From a virus, in IMG/VR virus record IMGVR_UViG_3300032770_000069, positions 1 to 33,984 of that record: a DNA stretch of 33,984 nt, one strand, 5' to 3'. Below, in pieces: positions 15,906-23,901 of this stretch. Under the pieces are notes generated by a model. The model was given only the letters and a program-made list of their open reading frames with translations. It did not search any database and was not told where the DNA came from. The position numbers and the translations under genes are program-made. Each line of letters opens with the position of its first letter. The first letter of the stretch is position 1.

Positions 15906-16919
15906 ATGAGCAAGACGACATTTGTAGACGGCGTATCTGATCTAAGTTCCGCATGGGTAAATACCGTGTATGGTACAGGCACAGCAGGTGGTCACACGCA
16001 TGATGGTGCTGATGCGGACGGACACGTACACCAGATAAATCTTCAAACAGAAGTGACCGGTATTCTTCCAACTATTAAATATGCACCACCACGTGATCAT
16101 ATAGCCAATTTAAACATGACCTACGGCGTGACCGGCGCACAATTTATGGTGACCATAGCTGCCGGATCATGTGCTGATACAAACGTGGGCGCACTGCTGG
16201 CACAGACTTCTTCTACAACTAAAATAGTTATAGCCAGCACCGGCACAGCTTATTCGGCATGGGTCGCTGGATCTAACCAAGGCGGCGTGGCACCTATAGC
16301 TGTACCAGCACCTGGCGTGAGTCAGTGGTTACATTGTTTTGCGATTGGTAATAGTGTCACATCATATGTGATGGACGTCGGTTTTGATACGTCGTTCACA
16401 GCCGCGAACTTACTATCAGGCACAGGCTATGTAAGATACCGTAGAATAGGATCTGTACTTATAACGAACATGGCTGGGACACTCACGATGTCAAAATTCA
16501 TTCAGGTCAACGACACGTTCTTGTGGGCCAGTACGACTGGTAGAATTATTTATCAAAAAGATGGTACTGCTGGTGGCACTACTATAAACGATACGCAAAC
16601 AATCGCTGCTGGTATAAATAATCTACAGTGTGAAATAATTTACATTGCACGTGCAGTGCCGCAAGATGTAAACGGTACAGCTAAAATCGTCGCATATCAC
16701 ACATCACAGACGTACGATGCCGGCGCAGACTTTGATGCAACAACTAACGGTGTTTATAACTGCAGTGTATCCGGTAATGGTGAATCACGGATACTATCAG
16801 ACGCGTCTGGCAACATCAAAGTCAGCAGCACACTTTATAACAGTGTGAGTTTGACGGCGTCATCCTATACGTACATACGCGAACGCGGATATGTAGACTA
16901 CCGTGGAAAGATTTTATGA
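15906..16919 (+). CDS. Tail fibre protein with N-terminal baseplate-binding motif (Mu gp49-like position)
   Basis: A 337-residue fibre protein. The N-terminus T-T-F-V-D-G-V-S-D-L-S-S-A-W-V-N-T-V-Y matches the attachment motif common at the start of Mu-like and other tail fibres. It is followed by G-G-H-T-H-D-G-A-D-A-D-G-H-V-H. Two H-x-H pairs in a Gly/Asp-rich setting suggest a metal-binding trimerisation segment, as in T4 gp12-like fibres. The remainder is beta-rich and predicted to be globular. It ends with Y-R-G-K-I-L, and its stop overlaps the next start (ATGA). The receptor cannot be read from sequence. Confidence 0.65.
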   Translation: MSKTTFVDGVSDLSSAWVNTVYGTGTAGGHTHDGADADGHVHQINLQTEVTGILPTIKYAPPRDHIANLNMTYGVTGAQFMVTIAAGSCADTNVGALLAQTSSTTKIVIASTGTAYSAWVAGSNQGGVAPIAVPAPGVSQWLHCFAIGNSVTSYVMDVGFDTSFTAANLLSGTGYVRYRRIGSVLITNMAGTLTMSKFIQVNDTFLWASTTGRIIYQKDGTAGGTTINDTQTIAAGINNLQCEIIYIARAVPQDVNGTAKIVAYHTSQTYDAGADFDATTNGVYNCSVSGNGESRILSDASGNIKVSSTLYNSVSLTASSYTYIRERGYVDYRGKIL

Positions 16920-17341
16920 TTTTAACGTCGCCTGTTAGATATACCATATTTGATTTGGAAGTACCGTATAATCGTGTACCGCTGATACAGATCTATAGTG
17001 ATAGTATGGCGTACGGTACTGTCGAAATGAAATTGCCATTGACAGCTGCGGCGGTCACAGCACAGGTATATCTGGTGACGGCACCGACGTCGTCTGAGGA
17101 TCGTTGGATACGTGCGAGTGCAGATATTTATCCAGGTAATCCTGACGTATTATCGTGGCAGACTACATTATTAGATGACGGATACTATCAGATATCCTGG
17201 CAGTTTGCACCGACTGCTATCACAGCATTAGATGGTCAGAATTATAGCATAGAATTTTTTGTGAATTATACACCGTCAGCGACGGTGGCACAGTCAGCGC
17301 CAAAGATCATAGTAAAAATTCATGATGAGATCATAACATGA
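16916..17341 (+). CDS. Small fibre-associated beta protein, paralogue of the next gene's N-terminal domain
   Basis: A 141-residue protein coupled to genes on both sides by four-base overlaps. It aligns with residues 1 to about 140 of the protein starting at 17338. Shared features are Y-(T/Y)-x-(F/M)-x-(L/V)-x-V-P, A-Y-G-(T/S)-V-(E/L)-(M/L)-K-L-P-L-T, A-P-T-S-S-E-D-R-W, D-G-Y-Y-(Q/R)-I-(S/D)-W-(Q/E)-F, and A-P-K-I-I-V-(K/E)-I at the end. It therefore represents a stand-alone version of that domain, probably an immunoglobulin-like or jelly-roll beta sandwich. It may be an adaptor holding the collagen-like fibre, or may co-assemble with it. No known family recognised. Confidence 0.55.
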   Translation: MILTSPVRYTIFDLEVPYNRVPLIQIYSDSMAYGTVEMKLPLTAAAVTAQVYLVTAPTSSEDRWIRASADIYPGNPDVLSWQTTLLDDGYYQISWQFAPTAITALDGQNYSIEFFVNYTPSATVAQSAPKIIVKIHDEIIT

Positions 17342-19158
17342 GCACGTTCAACCAAATTTACTACACTGTTATGTCAGTTGCGGTACCGACTTCACGGCTA
17401 CCGATCGCTACTATATCGTCTGATCAAGTAGCCTATGGATCAGTACTACTTAAACTACCGTTGACGTCTTGTAGTGTGTCCGCATCAGTATATAGACTTG
17501 CACCGCCGACTTCATCTGAAGACAGGTGGGGACGACTACAGCCGGAACTTCTACACACATATCCGGATGCACTTGCTTTTACTACGACATTACAGTCTGA
17601 TGGCTATTATCGGATCGACTGGGAATTCCAGCCGGATGCGATACCGTCTGTTTTCACTGGACAGTATTTTAGTATTGAGTTCGCCGTCAATGCAAGCATG
17701 ACCGCCACCGTGGCATCGTATGCACCTAAAATTATTGTTGAGATCAAAAACGACATCGATTTTACTGGCGTGACCGGCTATGCAGGCATCACCGGTTTAT
17801 CATCTGTGTATATGGGTGAGACGGGTGCGGCGGGTAATACTGGTCTACAAGGACCGACAGGTGTACAAGGACCACAAGGCCAGACCGGTGTGATCGGTTT
17901 TGGTGGTACAACAGGATCACCGGGTGAGCAAGGTATAACAGGCTATCAAGGTTTAACCGGATACAAAGGTATCACAGGTATACCGGGCCTGCCTGGTTTG
18001 GGCGCGACAGGCGTACAAGGTAATACCGGTATACAAGGTAAAGGTGAGACTGGGCTGCAAGGCCTTACTGGTTTAAGTGGTGTTACGGGTGTCGTAGGCG
18101 TAACCGGTACCGGACCGCAAGGTGTCACTGGTTTTCAAGGATCTACCGGTTTAGAAAATTTTTATGAACAGGCAAACTACACAGGTCCGTCGTTGCAACC
18201 GGCTGTGATGTGGCAGACGGTAGACGACACACAGTTTATACGAGTACCGGATCAGGATGCTTGGATACAAGTCAGCTCAGCGATGGGCCAAGGTGATACG
18301 GGTGTACGCGGACCTACCGGCTATATGGGCGTAACAGGTACTGTAGGTGCCGGCGTCACTGGTTTAGTTGGTGTGACTGGTTTTCAAGGCGTGACCGGAC
18401 TGCAAAATTTTTACAGTGCGACATATAGTACGCCTGCATTAGTACCAGCACATTTATTTGAGACTAATGATGAAGCGACGTTTTTCTGGGTTACGTCCAT
18501 CAACGCATGGGTGCAGTCGTCGGCGGGCGCTATGCAAGGCGGCACTGGTTATCGTGGTGCTACAGGTGTACAAGGATGTACTGGCGTACAGGGTGTGACC
18601 GGTACTGCAGGTCTGACCGGCTTATCTGGTGTGACTGGTCTGAGAGGACTGACTGGCGTACAAGGTATACAAGGACAAACAGGTATAGGTGCACAAGGTA
18701 CACAAGGATCAACTGGTGTTCAAGGTCAAGGCGTGACCGGGTTGATCGGTGTAACCGGCTTTCTTGGTCTCACAGGTATACAAGGTCAGACTGGTGTACA
18801 AGGATCAACTGGTGCTGTAGGTGCAGGAAGCACAGGACTTATTGGTATCACAAAAGATTCATTTAACGGTTACTATGAAAATCCTGTAAACAAAGTTTAT
18901 ACAATTGATAGCTACGCGCCTGCCAGCTATACCATAAATAGTCTATCTGTAAAGTGTTATACAGGAAGTGGTAACTGTGATGTATTACGTAATGGTATTG
19001 GTATCACTGGTCTATTTGGTCTGGCGTTTTCAAAAACACGTTTAAATGCTACAGCTACAGGAAATATTTTGATAAGTGCTGGTGATACTATAACTATGAA
19101 TCTTTATAATGTAAATACTGTTTTAAATTACGAATATACTTTGGCTATATCGAGATAA
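17338..19158 (+). CDS. Collagen-like tail fibre with repeated inserted modules
   Basis: A 606-residue fibre. Residues 1 to about 140 are the beta domain duplicated from the previous gene. From about 144 the chain is collagen-like G-x-x repeats with frequent Thr (G-V-T-G, G-L-T-G). Two related modules of about 50 residues interrupt it, starting L-E-N-F-Y at 272 and L-Q-N-F-Y at 355. Each has P-x-L-x-P-A, T-x-D-(D/E) and A-W-(I/V)-Q. A further repeat block leads to a C-terminal beta domain (about 506-606, ending with A-G-D-T-I-T-M-N-L). Collagen shaft plus beta knobs is typical of phage receptor-binding fibres. Several triplet blocks share DNA with the gene at 20632, suggesting exchange. Confidence 0.75.
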   Translation: MSTFNQIYYTVMSVAVPTSRLPIATISSDQVAYGSVLLKLPLTSCSVSASVYRLAPPTSSEDRWGRLQPELLHTYPDALAFTTTLQSDGYYRIDWEFQPDAIPSVFTGQYFSIEFAVNASMTATVASYAPKIIVEIKNDIDFTGVTGYAGITGLSSVYMGETGAAGNTGLQGPTGVQGPQGQTGVIGFGGTTGSPGEQGITGYQGLTGYKGITGIPGLPGLGATGVQGNTGIQGKGETGLQGLTGLSGVTGVVGVTGTGPQGVTGFQGSTGLENFYEQANYTGPSLQPAVMWQTVDDTQFIRVPDQDAWIQVSSAMGQGDTGVRGPTGYMGVTGTVGAGVTGLVGVTGFQGVTGLQNFYSATYSTPALVPAHLFETNDEATFFWVTSINAWVQSSAGAMQGGTGYRGATGVQGCTGVQGVTGTAGLTGLSGVTGLRGLTGVQGIQGQTGIGAQGTQGSTGVQGQGVTGLIGVTGFLGLTGIQGQTGVQGSTGAVGAGSTGLIGITKDSFNGYYENPVNKVYTIDSYAPASYTINSLSVKCYTGSGNCDVLRNGIGITGLFGLAFSKTRLNATATGNILISAGDTITMNLYNVNTVLNYEYTLAISR

Positions 19159-19160
19159 AT

Positions 19161-19922
19161 ATGCCACAACTTTTACACGAACCATATAGTCATATGATAC
19201 TTGTACATCCAGGAAAGTATCCTGATACCGGTACATTAACTGACTATAACTTTGGTACTATACATTCTACACAGTTTAGCAGGTATCATAGCACTGTGAT
19301 AGATCCTATATCGTACGGTACACCAGGACCTTTTTTAGTTATAGATGCTTTTCAGAATTACAACACCTATCATCTTAATCTACAAAAAATAAATGATGAG
19401 TGTTATTTGGTGGCAGCAGCAGACTCTTTATTGGACTATGACTTTGAAAAAAGATTTACTATAGATTTTTGGTTTAAAATAACTTCTTTATCTTTGCAGC
19501 CAGGAAATACTTTTTACTATTATTATTTTGAAAATGGTGCCAATGGCTTTTATGCAGCGCTTACAGTAAAAGACGGTTCTAATTATTATGTAACTACATA
19601 CTGTGATGATGCACAGACTGGTACTAAAACTACACAGTTTACTGTGCCAAACACTATAGCATGGCACCATTATGCGGTGATACGTGATAGCGATACTACC
19701 ATAAATTCATATTTAGACGGTACCGTAGGATCTCAAGCAATAGTATTAGACTCTACATATCATTTTGCATCTGTAAACAAGTCGATATGTAAAATAAAAG
19801 GCACAGCTAATCCAGACGTAAGCCAAGAGATAGCCGATCTGGATATGTCTGAGTTTGCAGTATCGTCTATGTCATTGTGGTCGGGTAATTTTACACCACC
19901 TGTTTTTCCGTATTTGCATTAA
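19161..19922 (+). CDS. LamG/concanavalin-like jelly-roll protein, probable receptor-binding
   Basis: A 253-residue protein three bases after the collagen fibre. The central part suits a LamG-like jelly roll: F-T-I-D-F-W-F-K-I, then I-A-W-H-H-Y-A-V-I-R-D, then I-N-S-Y-L-D-G-T-V-G. The W-H-H-(Y/F)-A sequence followed by a strand and Y-L-D-G is the recurrent laminin-G_3 signature. Such domains commonly bind carbohydrate and occur in phage adsorption proteins. It is richer in A+T and aromatic residues than its neighbours. Location in the fibre cluster supports a role in host binding; the ligand is unknown. Confidence 0.7.
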   Translation: MPQLLHEPYSHMILVHPGKYPDTGTLTDYNFGTIHSTQFSRYHSTVIDPISYGTPGPFLVIDAFQNYNTYHLNLQKINDECYLVAAADSLLDYDFEKRFTIDFWFKITSLSLQPGNTFYYYYFENGANGFYAALTVKDGSNYYVTTYCDDAQTGTKTTQFTVPNTIAWHHYAVIRDSDTTINSYLDGTVGSQAIVLDSTYHFASVNKSICKIKGTANPDVSQEIADLDMSEFAVSSMSLWSGNFTPPVFPYLH

Positions 19923-19932
19923 GGATCTAAAA

Positions 19933-20631
19933 ATGTCATTTCCACTATCACCGTCTGATCAGCAATATTATACAAATGCGCTCGGTACACAATATCAGTA
20001 TAGTGCATCTAAAAACGCATGGCTGATAGTCACTCAGAATTTAGGCGTGACCGGCGTACAAGGACCAACAGGCATTGTTGGCCTTACAGGTATACAAGGA
20101 CAAACAGGCGTACAAGGACAAACAGGCGTACAGGGCGTGACCGGGCTGATCGGTGTCACGGGTATACAAGGTATAGCAGGCACATCTGCTGAACAATTTT
20201 CTGGACTGACTGGTAATCAAGCAGCTACAACATCTGTAAATACACTGGGAAGCATACAGTGGTCCGCATCAGCTAATACGAACTATTATTGGGAATTTAA
20301 TGGTCTGTATAGTGGTGTGACCGGAACAGGATCGCCAGTATCTTGGCTCGGTTTTACTGGGCCGGCGTCACCATCGGGATGGACACAGTGCTTATCCTTT
20401 TTTCCAATTGGTACTACAAGCATATCAAATGTAAATGTATCTACTACGTACGGTGCGTTGATGGGCGGATCAATAACCTATAACGGTAATGGTCCGGGTA
20501 ATCGTGTATGGTGTACCGGTTACATGTTCAACGGATCCAGTGCTGGTACTGTATATGCAATGGTAAAAATTGATAGTGGTGCGGCGACATGGTATAAGGG
20601 AACTTTTTTGCGTGTAACAAGGATACCGTAA
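19933..20631 (+). CDS. Short collagen-like tail fibre
   Basis: A 232-residue fibre. I place the start at ATG 19933, ten bases after the previous stop, with AAGGA upstream. The open frame extends further up, but that part lies inside the LamG gene. Residues 1-37 (M-S-F-P-L-S-P and so on, ending with K-N-A-W-L-I-V) match the start of the next gene. Residues about 38-77 are G-x-x repeats (G-V-T-G-V-Q-G-P-T-G type). The rest is a beta-rich tip with W-T-Q-C-L-S-F-F-P-I-G and a closing Y-K-G-T-F-L-R-V. It is likely a smaller relative of the 862-residue fibre with a different tip. Confidence 0.75.
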   Translation: MSFPLSPSDQQYYTNALGTQYQYSASKNAWLIVTQNLGVTGVQGPTGIVGLTGIQGQTGVQGQTGVQGVTGLIGVTGIQGIAGTSAEQFSGLTGNQAATTSVNTLGSIQWSASANTNYYWEFNGLYSGVTGTGSPVSWLGFTGPASPSGWTQCLSFFPIGTTSISNVNVSTTYGALMGGSITYNGNGPGNRVWCTGYMFNGSSAGTVYAMVKIDSGAATWYKGTFLRVTRIP

Positions 20632-23220
20632 ATGTCATTTCCAAACAATCCAGTAAATAACCAGCAGTACCAAAATACTCTTGGCACTATATATGTGTAC
20701 GACGCCAGCAGAAATGCGTGGCTTTTAAAAACTCAACTTTTAGGCGTCACCGGTCCTGGCGGTGTGACCGGTACTGTAGGTGCCGTAGGTGCTACAGGTG
20801 CACAAGGTCAAGGCGTAACAGGTTTAAAAGGTCTTACTGGTTTACAAGGCTTGACTGGACTGCAAGGTCTTACCGGCTTACAAGGTTTAACAGGTCTAAA
20901 CGGTATAACTGGTCTGATAGGACCTACAGGTATAGCCGGTACGTCAGGCTCTACCGGACTTATAGGTCTTACAGGATTACAAGGATCTACTGGACTACAG
21001 GGTCAAACAGGCGTACAAGGCCTAATAGGCTTCACAGGACCGCAGGGACAGACCGGCCTGGTAGGTGACCAAGGATCTACCGGCAGCGTAGGTTTAACTG
21101 GTCTACAAGGCCTTACTGGTTTAAGTGGTATCACAGGTATCGATGGACCTACAGGATATCAAGGACTTACAGGTTTAGTAGGATCTACCGGCGTACAAGG
21201 CGTCACAGGTTTTTTAGGTCTCACCGGTTTAGTCGGTGTGACCGGACTTCAAGGCTCTACAGGCGTACAAGGTCTACAAGGCGTCACTGGCTTGCAGGGT
21301 CTGACTGGACTTGACGGTATCCAAGGCTATACTGGTCTTCAAGGTCTCACTGGTCTTCAAGGTTTGACCGGCTTACAAGGTATCACAGGTTTAAGTGGCG
21401 TGACCGGGCTGATCGGTGTCACCGGTTTTAGAGGTCTTACGGGTGTACAAGGTACTACAGGCGTCCAAGGAATAACAGGCCTTCAAGGTTTAACAGGTAT
21501 ACAAGGTCTTGGTGGTTTCGGTACGCCATACTATTTCCATCAAGAAGCCTCTGGTGTAAGTGGATCATTCGGACCGTTTGAGAGCTTATTGCGTACGCCT
21601 GCTAATGATCCAGAAACGGTAGATACTGTTTCTGGTGTAGTAAATAACGGTACTACCGGTTTACTGTTTGGTGGTCATGGTTACATCACGGTAGCTGGTG
21701 ATCCGTCTCTGACCAGCATACCACCTGGTATATGGACTTTTAATATTTATGCTACATCCTCGAGCACTTTTGCCGGAAGAAATCCACGGATACACGCAGA
21801 AATTTTAAAATATAACGTCGGCGGATCTACGGTTAGTCTATTTATAACAGAAGATTCTGATCTGATTGCTGCAGGTGTGACCGGTACCGCAATATTGTAT
21901 CCGATCGTATACACACAGACGACGGCTATAACACTAACTGCTACAGATCGTTTAGTGTGTAGGCTGTGGGGTACTAACTCTGATAACACGGCAGTAGATA
22001 TTACGTATTGGTACGAGGGTACAACTCATACTTCGAATATTATTTCTACGATCGGCACAGGTAATCAAGGCGTTACCGGCTTACAAGGTATAACAGGACT
22101 AAGTGGTATCACAGGTTTCCAAGGACCTACCGGTATGATAGGCCTGACCGGCGTGCAAGGCACAACAGGTCTGCAAGGTCTTACCGGACTACAAGGTTTA
22201 ACGGGTCTGGATGGTGTGACCGGTGTACAAGGCTCTACCGGACTGCAAGGTTTAACAGGACCTCAAGGCCAGACAGGCATTGTAGGCTCTACGGGTATAG
22301 ACGGAAGCCAGGGTGAGACCGGGGTACAAGGACTTACCGGCGTACAAGGCACCACAGGATCTACAGGACTTACTGGTTTACAAGGACTTACAGGCCTTGT
22401 AGGCGTGACCGGCGTCGATGGTATCCAGGGGGAAAAAGGCGATCAGGGCGATCCTGGTGAGACTGGTGTCGACGGTGTCAAAGGTGATACAGGTGTAGGT
22501 GATCAAGGCTCTACTGGACTACAAGGTACCGCGGGTCTTACAGGCTTACAGGGTGAGACCGGGCTGGGTATTACAGGACCTCAAGGTTCTACCGGTATAG
22601 GCTATGTAGGCAGTGACGGTGTTACAGGCTTACAAGGTATAACCGGATTACAAGGATTAACTGGTCTTGCTGGTGTGACAGGTTTACAAGGTACTGCCGG
22701 CACCAACGGAAACGACGGCGTCACTGGTCAAACCGGTGTGACTGGTTTAAGCGGATCGAATGGCACCAATGGTACGACAGGTTTACAAGGTATCACAGGA
22801 CTGATTGGTGTAACAGGTCTGGCAGGATCACAAGGCCAAACAGGTTTACAAGGTATAACCGGTGTAGGCACTGCAGGATCACAAGGTGCAACAGGCGTAC
22901 TTAGTTACGGTCTATACGATGCTGGAAACTTTAACGGCTCTGGTATAAACTTTAATTTGGCGAATGGTTATAGCCAAAAATGCTCTTTGGTTTCAGGATC
23001 TACAGGTGGCTACTTTTTTGTAAATGGCGGTGTAGCCGGCAGCAAATATAGCATACAAATAAATTATGGTGTGAATGCGTCAATAAAAGGTTTTACCGGT
23101 ATAAAATGGACACCGGCAACACCGGTGCTTTCTGCAAGTACATCTACTACAGATCTTATACATTTGTATTGTGATGGATCTGTGTATTATGGTATGGCCT
23201 CTCTATACTACGCGTACTAA
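20632..23220 (+). CDS. Giant collagen-like tail fibre (862 aa)
   Basis: Begins directly after the previous stop (TAAATG). Residues 1-37 are the shared N-terminal module ending R-N-A-W-L-L-K-T-Q. Two long collagen-like tracts follow, about residues 38-296 and 475-757. They are almost all G-x-x triplets with Thr, Gln or occasional Pro (G-L-T-G-L-Q, G-V-T-G). Between them lies a globular beta domain (about 297-474) with I-P-P-G-I-W-T-F-N-I-Y, T-D-R-L-V-C-R-L-W and Y-W-Y-E-G-T-T-H. Related domains occur inside other phage collagen-like fibres. The C-terminal domain (about 758-862) has G-G-V-A-G-S-K-Y and T-T-D-L-I-H-L-Y-C-D-G-S-V-Y-Y-G, a common fibre-tip type. Codons of the repeats are strongly varied. 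Confidence 0.85.
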   Translation: MSFPNNPVNNQQYQNTLGTIYVYDASRNAWLLKTQLLGVTGPGGVTGTVGAVGATGAQGQGVTGLKGLTGLQGLTGLQGLTGLQGLTGLNGITGLIGPTGIAGTSGSTGLIGLTGLQGSTGLQGQTGVQGLIGFTGPQGQTGLVGDQGSTGSVGLTGLQGLTGLSGITGIDGPTGYQGLTGLVGSTGVQGVTGFLGLTGLVGVTGLQGSTGVQGLQGVTGLQGLTGLDGIQGYTGLQGLTGLQGLTGLQGITGLSGVTGLIGVTGFRGLTGVQGTTGVQGITGLQGLTGIQGLGGFGTPYYFHQEASGVSGSFGPFESLLRTPANDPETVDTVSGVVNNGTTGLLFGGHGYITVAGDPSLTSIPPGIWTFNIYATSSSTFAGRNPRIHAEILKYNVGGSTVSLFITEDSDLIAAGVTGTAILYPIVYTQTTAITLTATDRLVCRLWGTNSDNTAVDITYWYEGTTHTSNIISTIGTGNQGVTGLQGITGLSGITGFQGPTGMIGLTGVQGTTGLQGLTGLQGLTGLDGVTGVQGSTGLQGLTGPQGQTGIVGSTGIDGSQGETGVQGLTGVQGTTGSTGLTGLQGLTGLVGVTGVDGIQGEKGDQGDPGETGVDGVKGDTGVGDQGSTGLQGTAGLTGLQGETGLGITGPQGSTGIGYVGSDGVTGLQGITGLQGLTGLAGVTGLQGTAGTNGNDGVTGQTGVTGLSGSNGTNGTTGLQGITGLIGVTGLAGSQGQTGLQGITGVGTAGSQGATGVLSYGLYDAGNFNGSGINFNLANGYSQKCSLVSGSTGGYFFVNGGVAGSKYSIQINYGVNASIKGFTGIKWTPATPVLSASTSTTDLIHLYCDGSVYYGMASLYYAY

Positions 23221-23229
23221 AGGTTTTGT

Positions 23230-23865
23230 ATGGCACTCACAACACCTATATCACGCTGGAAATTTGATGGCAATACAAACGATCTGTATGGTGCCCATAA
23301 TTTAACAAATAACGGTATAACCTTTATAAATAGCACTAAACGATCTGGAAACTATTGTGCTAATTTAGTATATGCATCCGCACAATATGCGTATACAAGT
23401 ATAAATGTTAATGCATATACAGCCTATTCAATTACCGGCTGGTTTAAATCGCCAGGCAGTGCAACGTTTAATTATTTCATAAACGAAATAGTAGGTACAT
23501 CATCTAATTATATAGATATTTATTTTATCAATAATCACAACTATGTAACGTTTTCTAAAACAAGTTCATATACTATAAATTCTGGCGTGGTAAATGATAA
23601 CAACTGGCACTTTTATGCGTTAGTTGACAACAACGGTGCGGTTGCTGTTTATATGGATGGCGCATCCGTCAATACAGCCAGTTATGTGCGCGGATCAGAA
23701 ACGTATTCTACATATTATTTTGGTCATTCTGCAGGTGGTGCAAATTTCGGTGGAAATTTTGATGACATGCGTCTATACAACGTCGCACTATCAGCCACAG
23801 ACGTCGCTGTATTATATCGTTCATACAGTGGCGAACAAGCACCGCTGGCAAGCAGTTCACTTTAA
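23230..23865 (+). CDS. LamG-like jelly-roll protein (second copy type)
   Basis: A 211-residue protein with a clear LamG/concanavalin-like plan. It starts I-S-R-W-K-F-D-G-N-T-N-D and continues with Y-S-I-T-G-W-F-K, N-N-W-H-F-Y-A-L-V-D-N, V-A-V-Y-M-D-G, and ends N-F-D-D-M-R-L-Y-N-V-A-L-S-A-T-D-V-A-V-L-Y. The last block is the characteristic end of laminin-G_3 domains. It has no attachment domain of its own, so it may be a small secreted or tail-attached carbohydrate-binding protein, working beside the fibres. It is only distantly similar to the LamG protein at 19161, so it does not look like a recent copy. Confidence 0.8.
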   Translation: MALTTPISRWKFDGNTNDLYGAHNLTNNGITFINSTKRSGNYCANLVYASAQYAYTSINVNAYTAYSITGWFKSPGSATFNYFINEIVGTSSNYIDIYFINNHNYVTFSKTSSYTINSGVVNDNNWHFYALVDNNGAVAVYMDGASVNTASYVRGSETYSTYYFGHSAGGANFGGNFDDMRLYNVALSATDVAVLYRSYSGEQAPLASSSL

Positions 23866-23901
23866 ACTTCGGCATCCGTAAAAGTATATTGTAGTACTAC
23901 G

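Noticed and set aside
17946-18128. Minus-strand proline-rich frame in the collagen tract
   Set aside because: The P-V-x-P periodicity is the antisense reading of Gly-rich codons.
18507-18866. Open frames rich in Arg/Trp/Tyr within the collagen genes (also near 20718 and 3103)
   Set aside because: They are alternative-frame readings of G-x-T repeats, giving C/R/W/Y-rich periodic strings; no biological signal.
19855-19932. Upstream extension of the short collagen fibre gene
   Set aside because: The extra 26 residues (M-Q-Y-R-L-C-H-C-G-R) lie inside the LamG gene in another frame; ATG 19933 has a ribosome site and gives the N-terminus shared with the next fibre.
20743-22900. CRISPR-like regularity of short DNA repeats
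   Set aside because: Period is 9-18 bases in frame with coding, repeats are codon-varied, and there are no unique spacers; this is a protein repeat.
23862-23890. Promoter-like TTAAAC and TATATT before the sigma-like gene
   Set aside because: Spacing is 17 bases but the -35 matches only three of six consensus bases and overlaps a stop codon; too weak to call.
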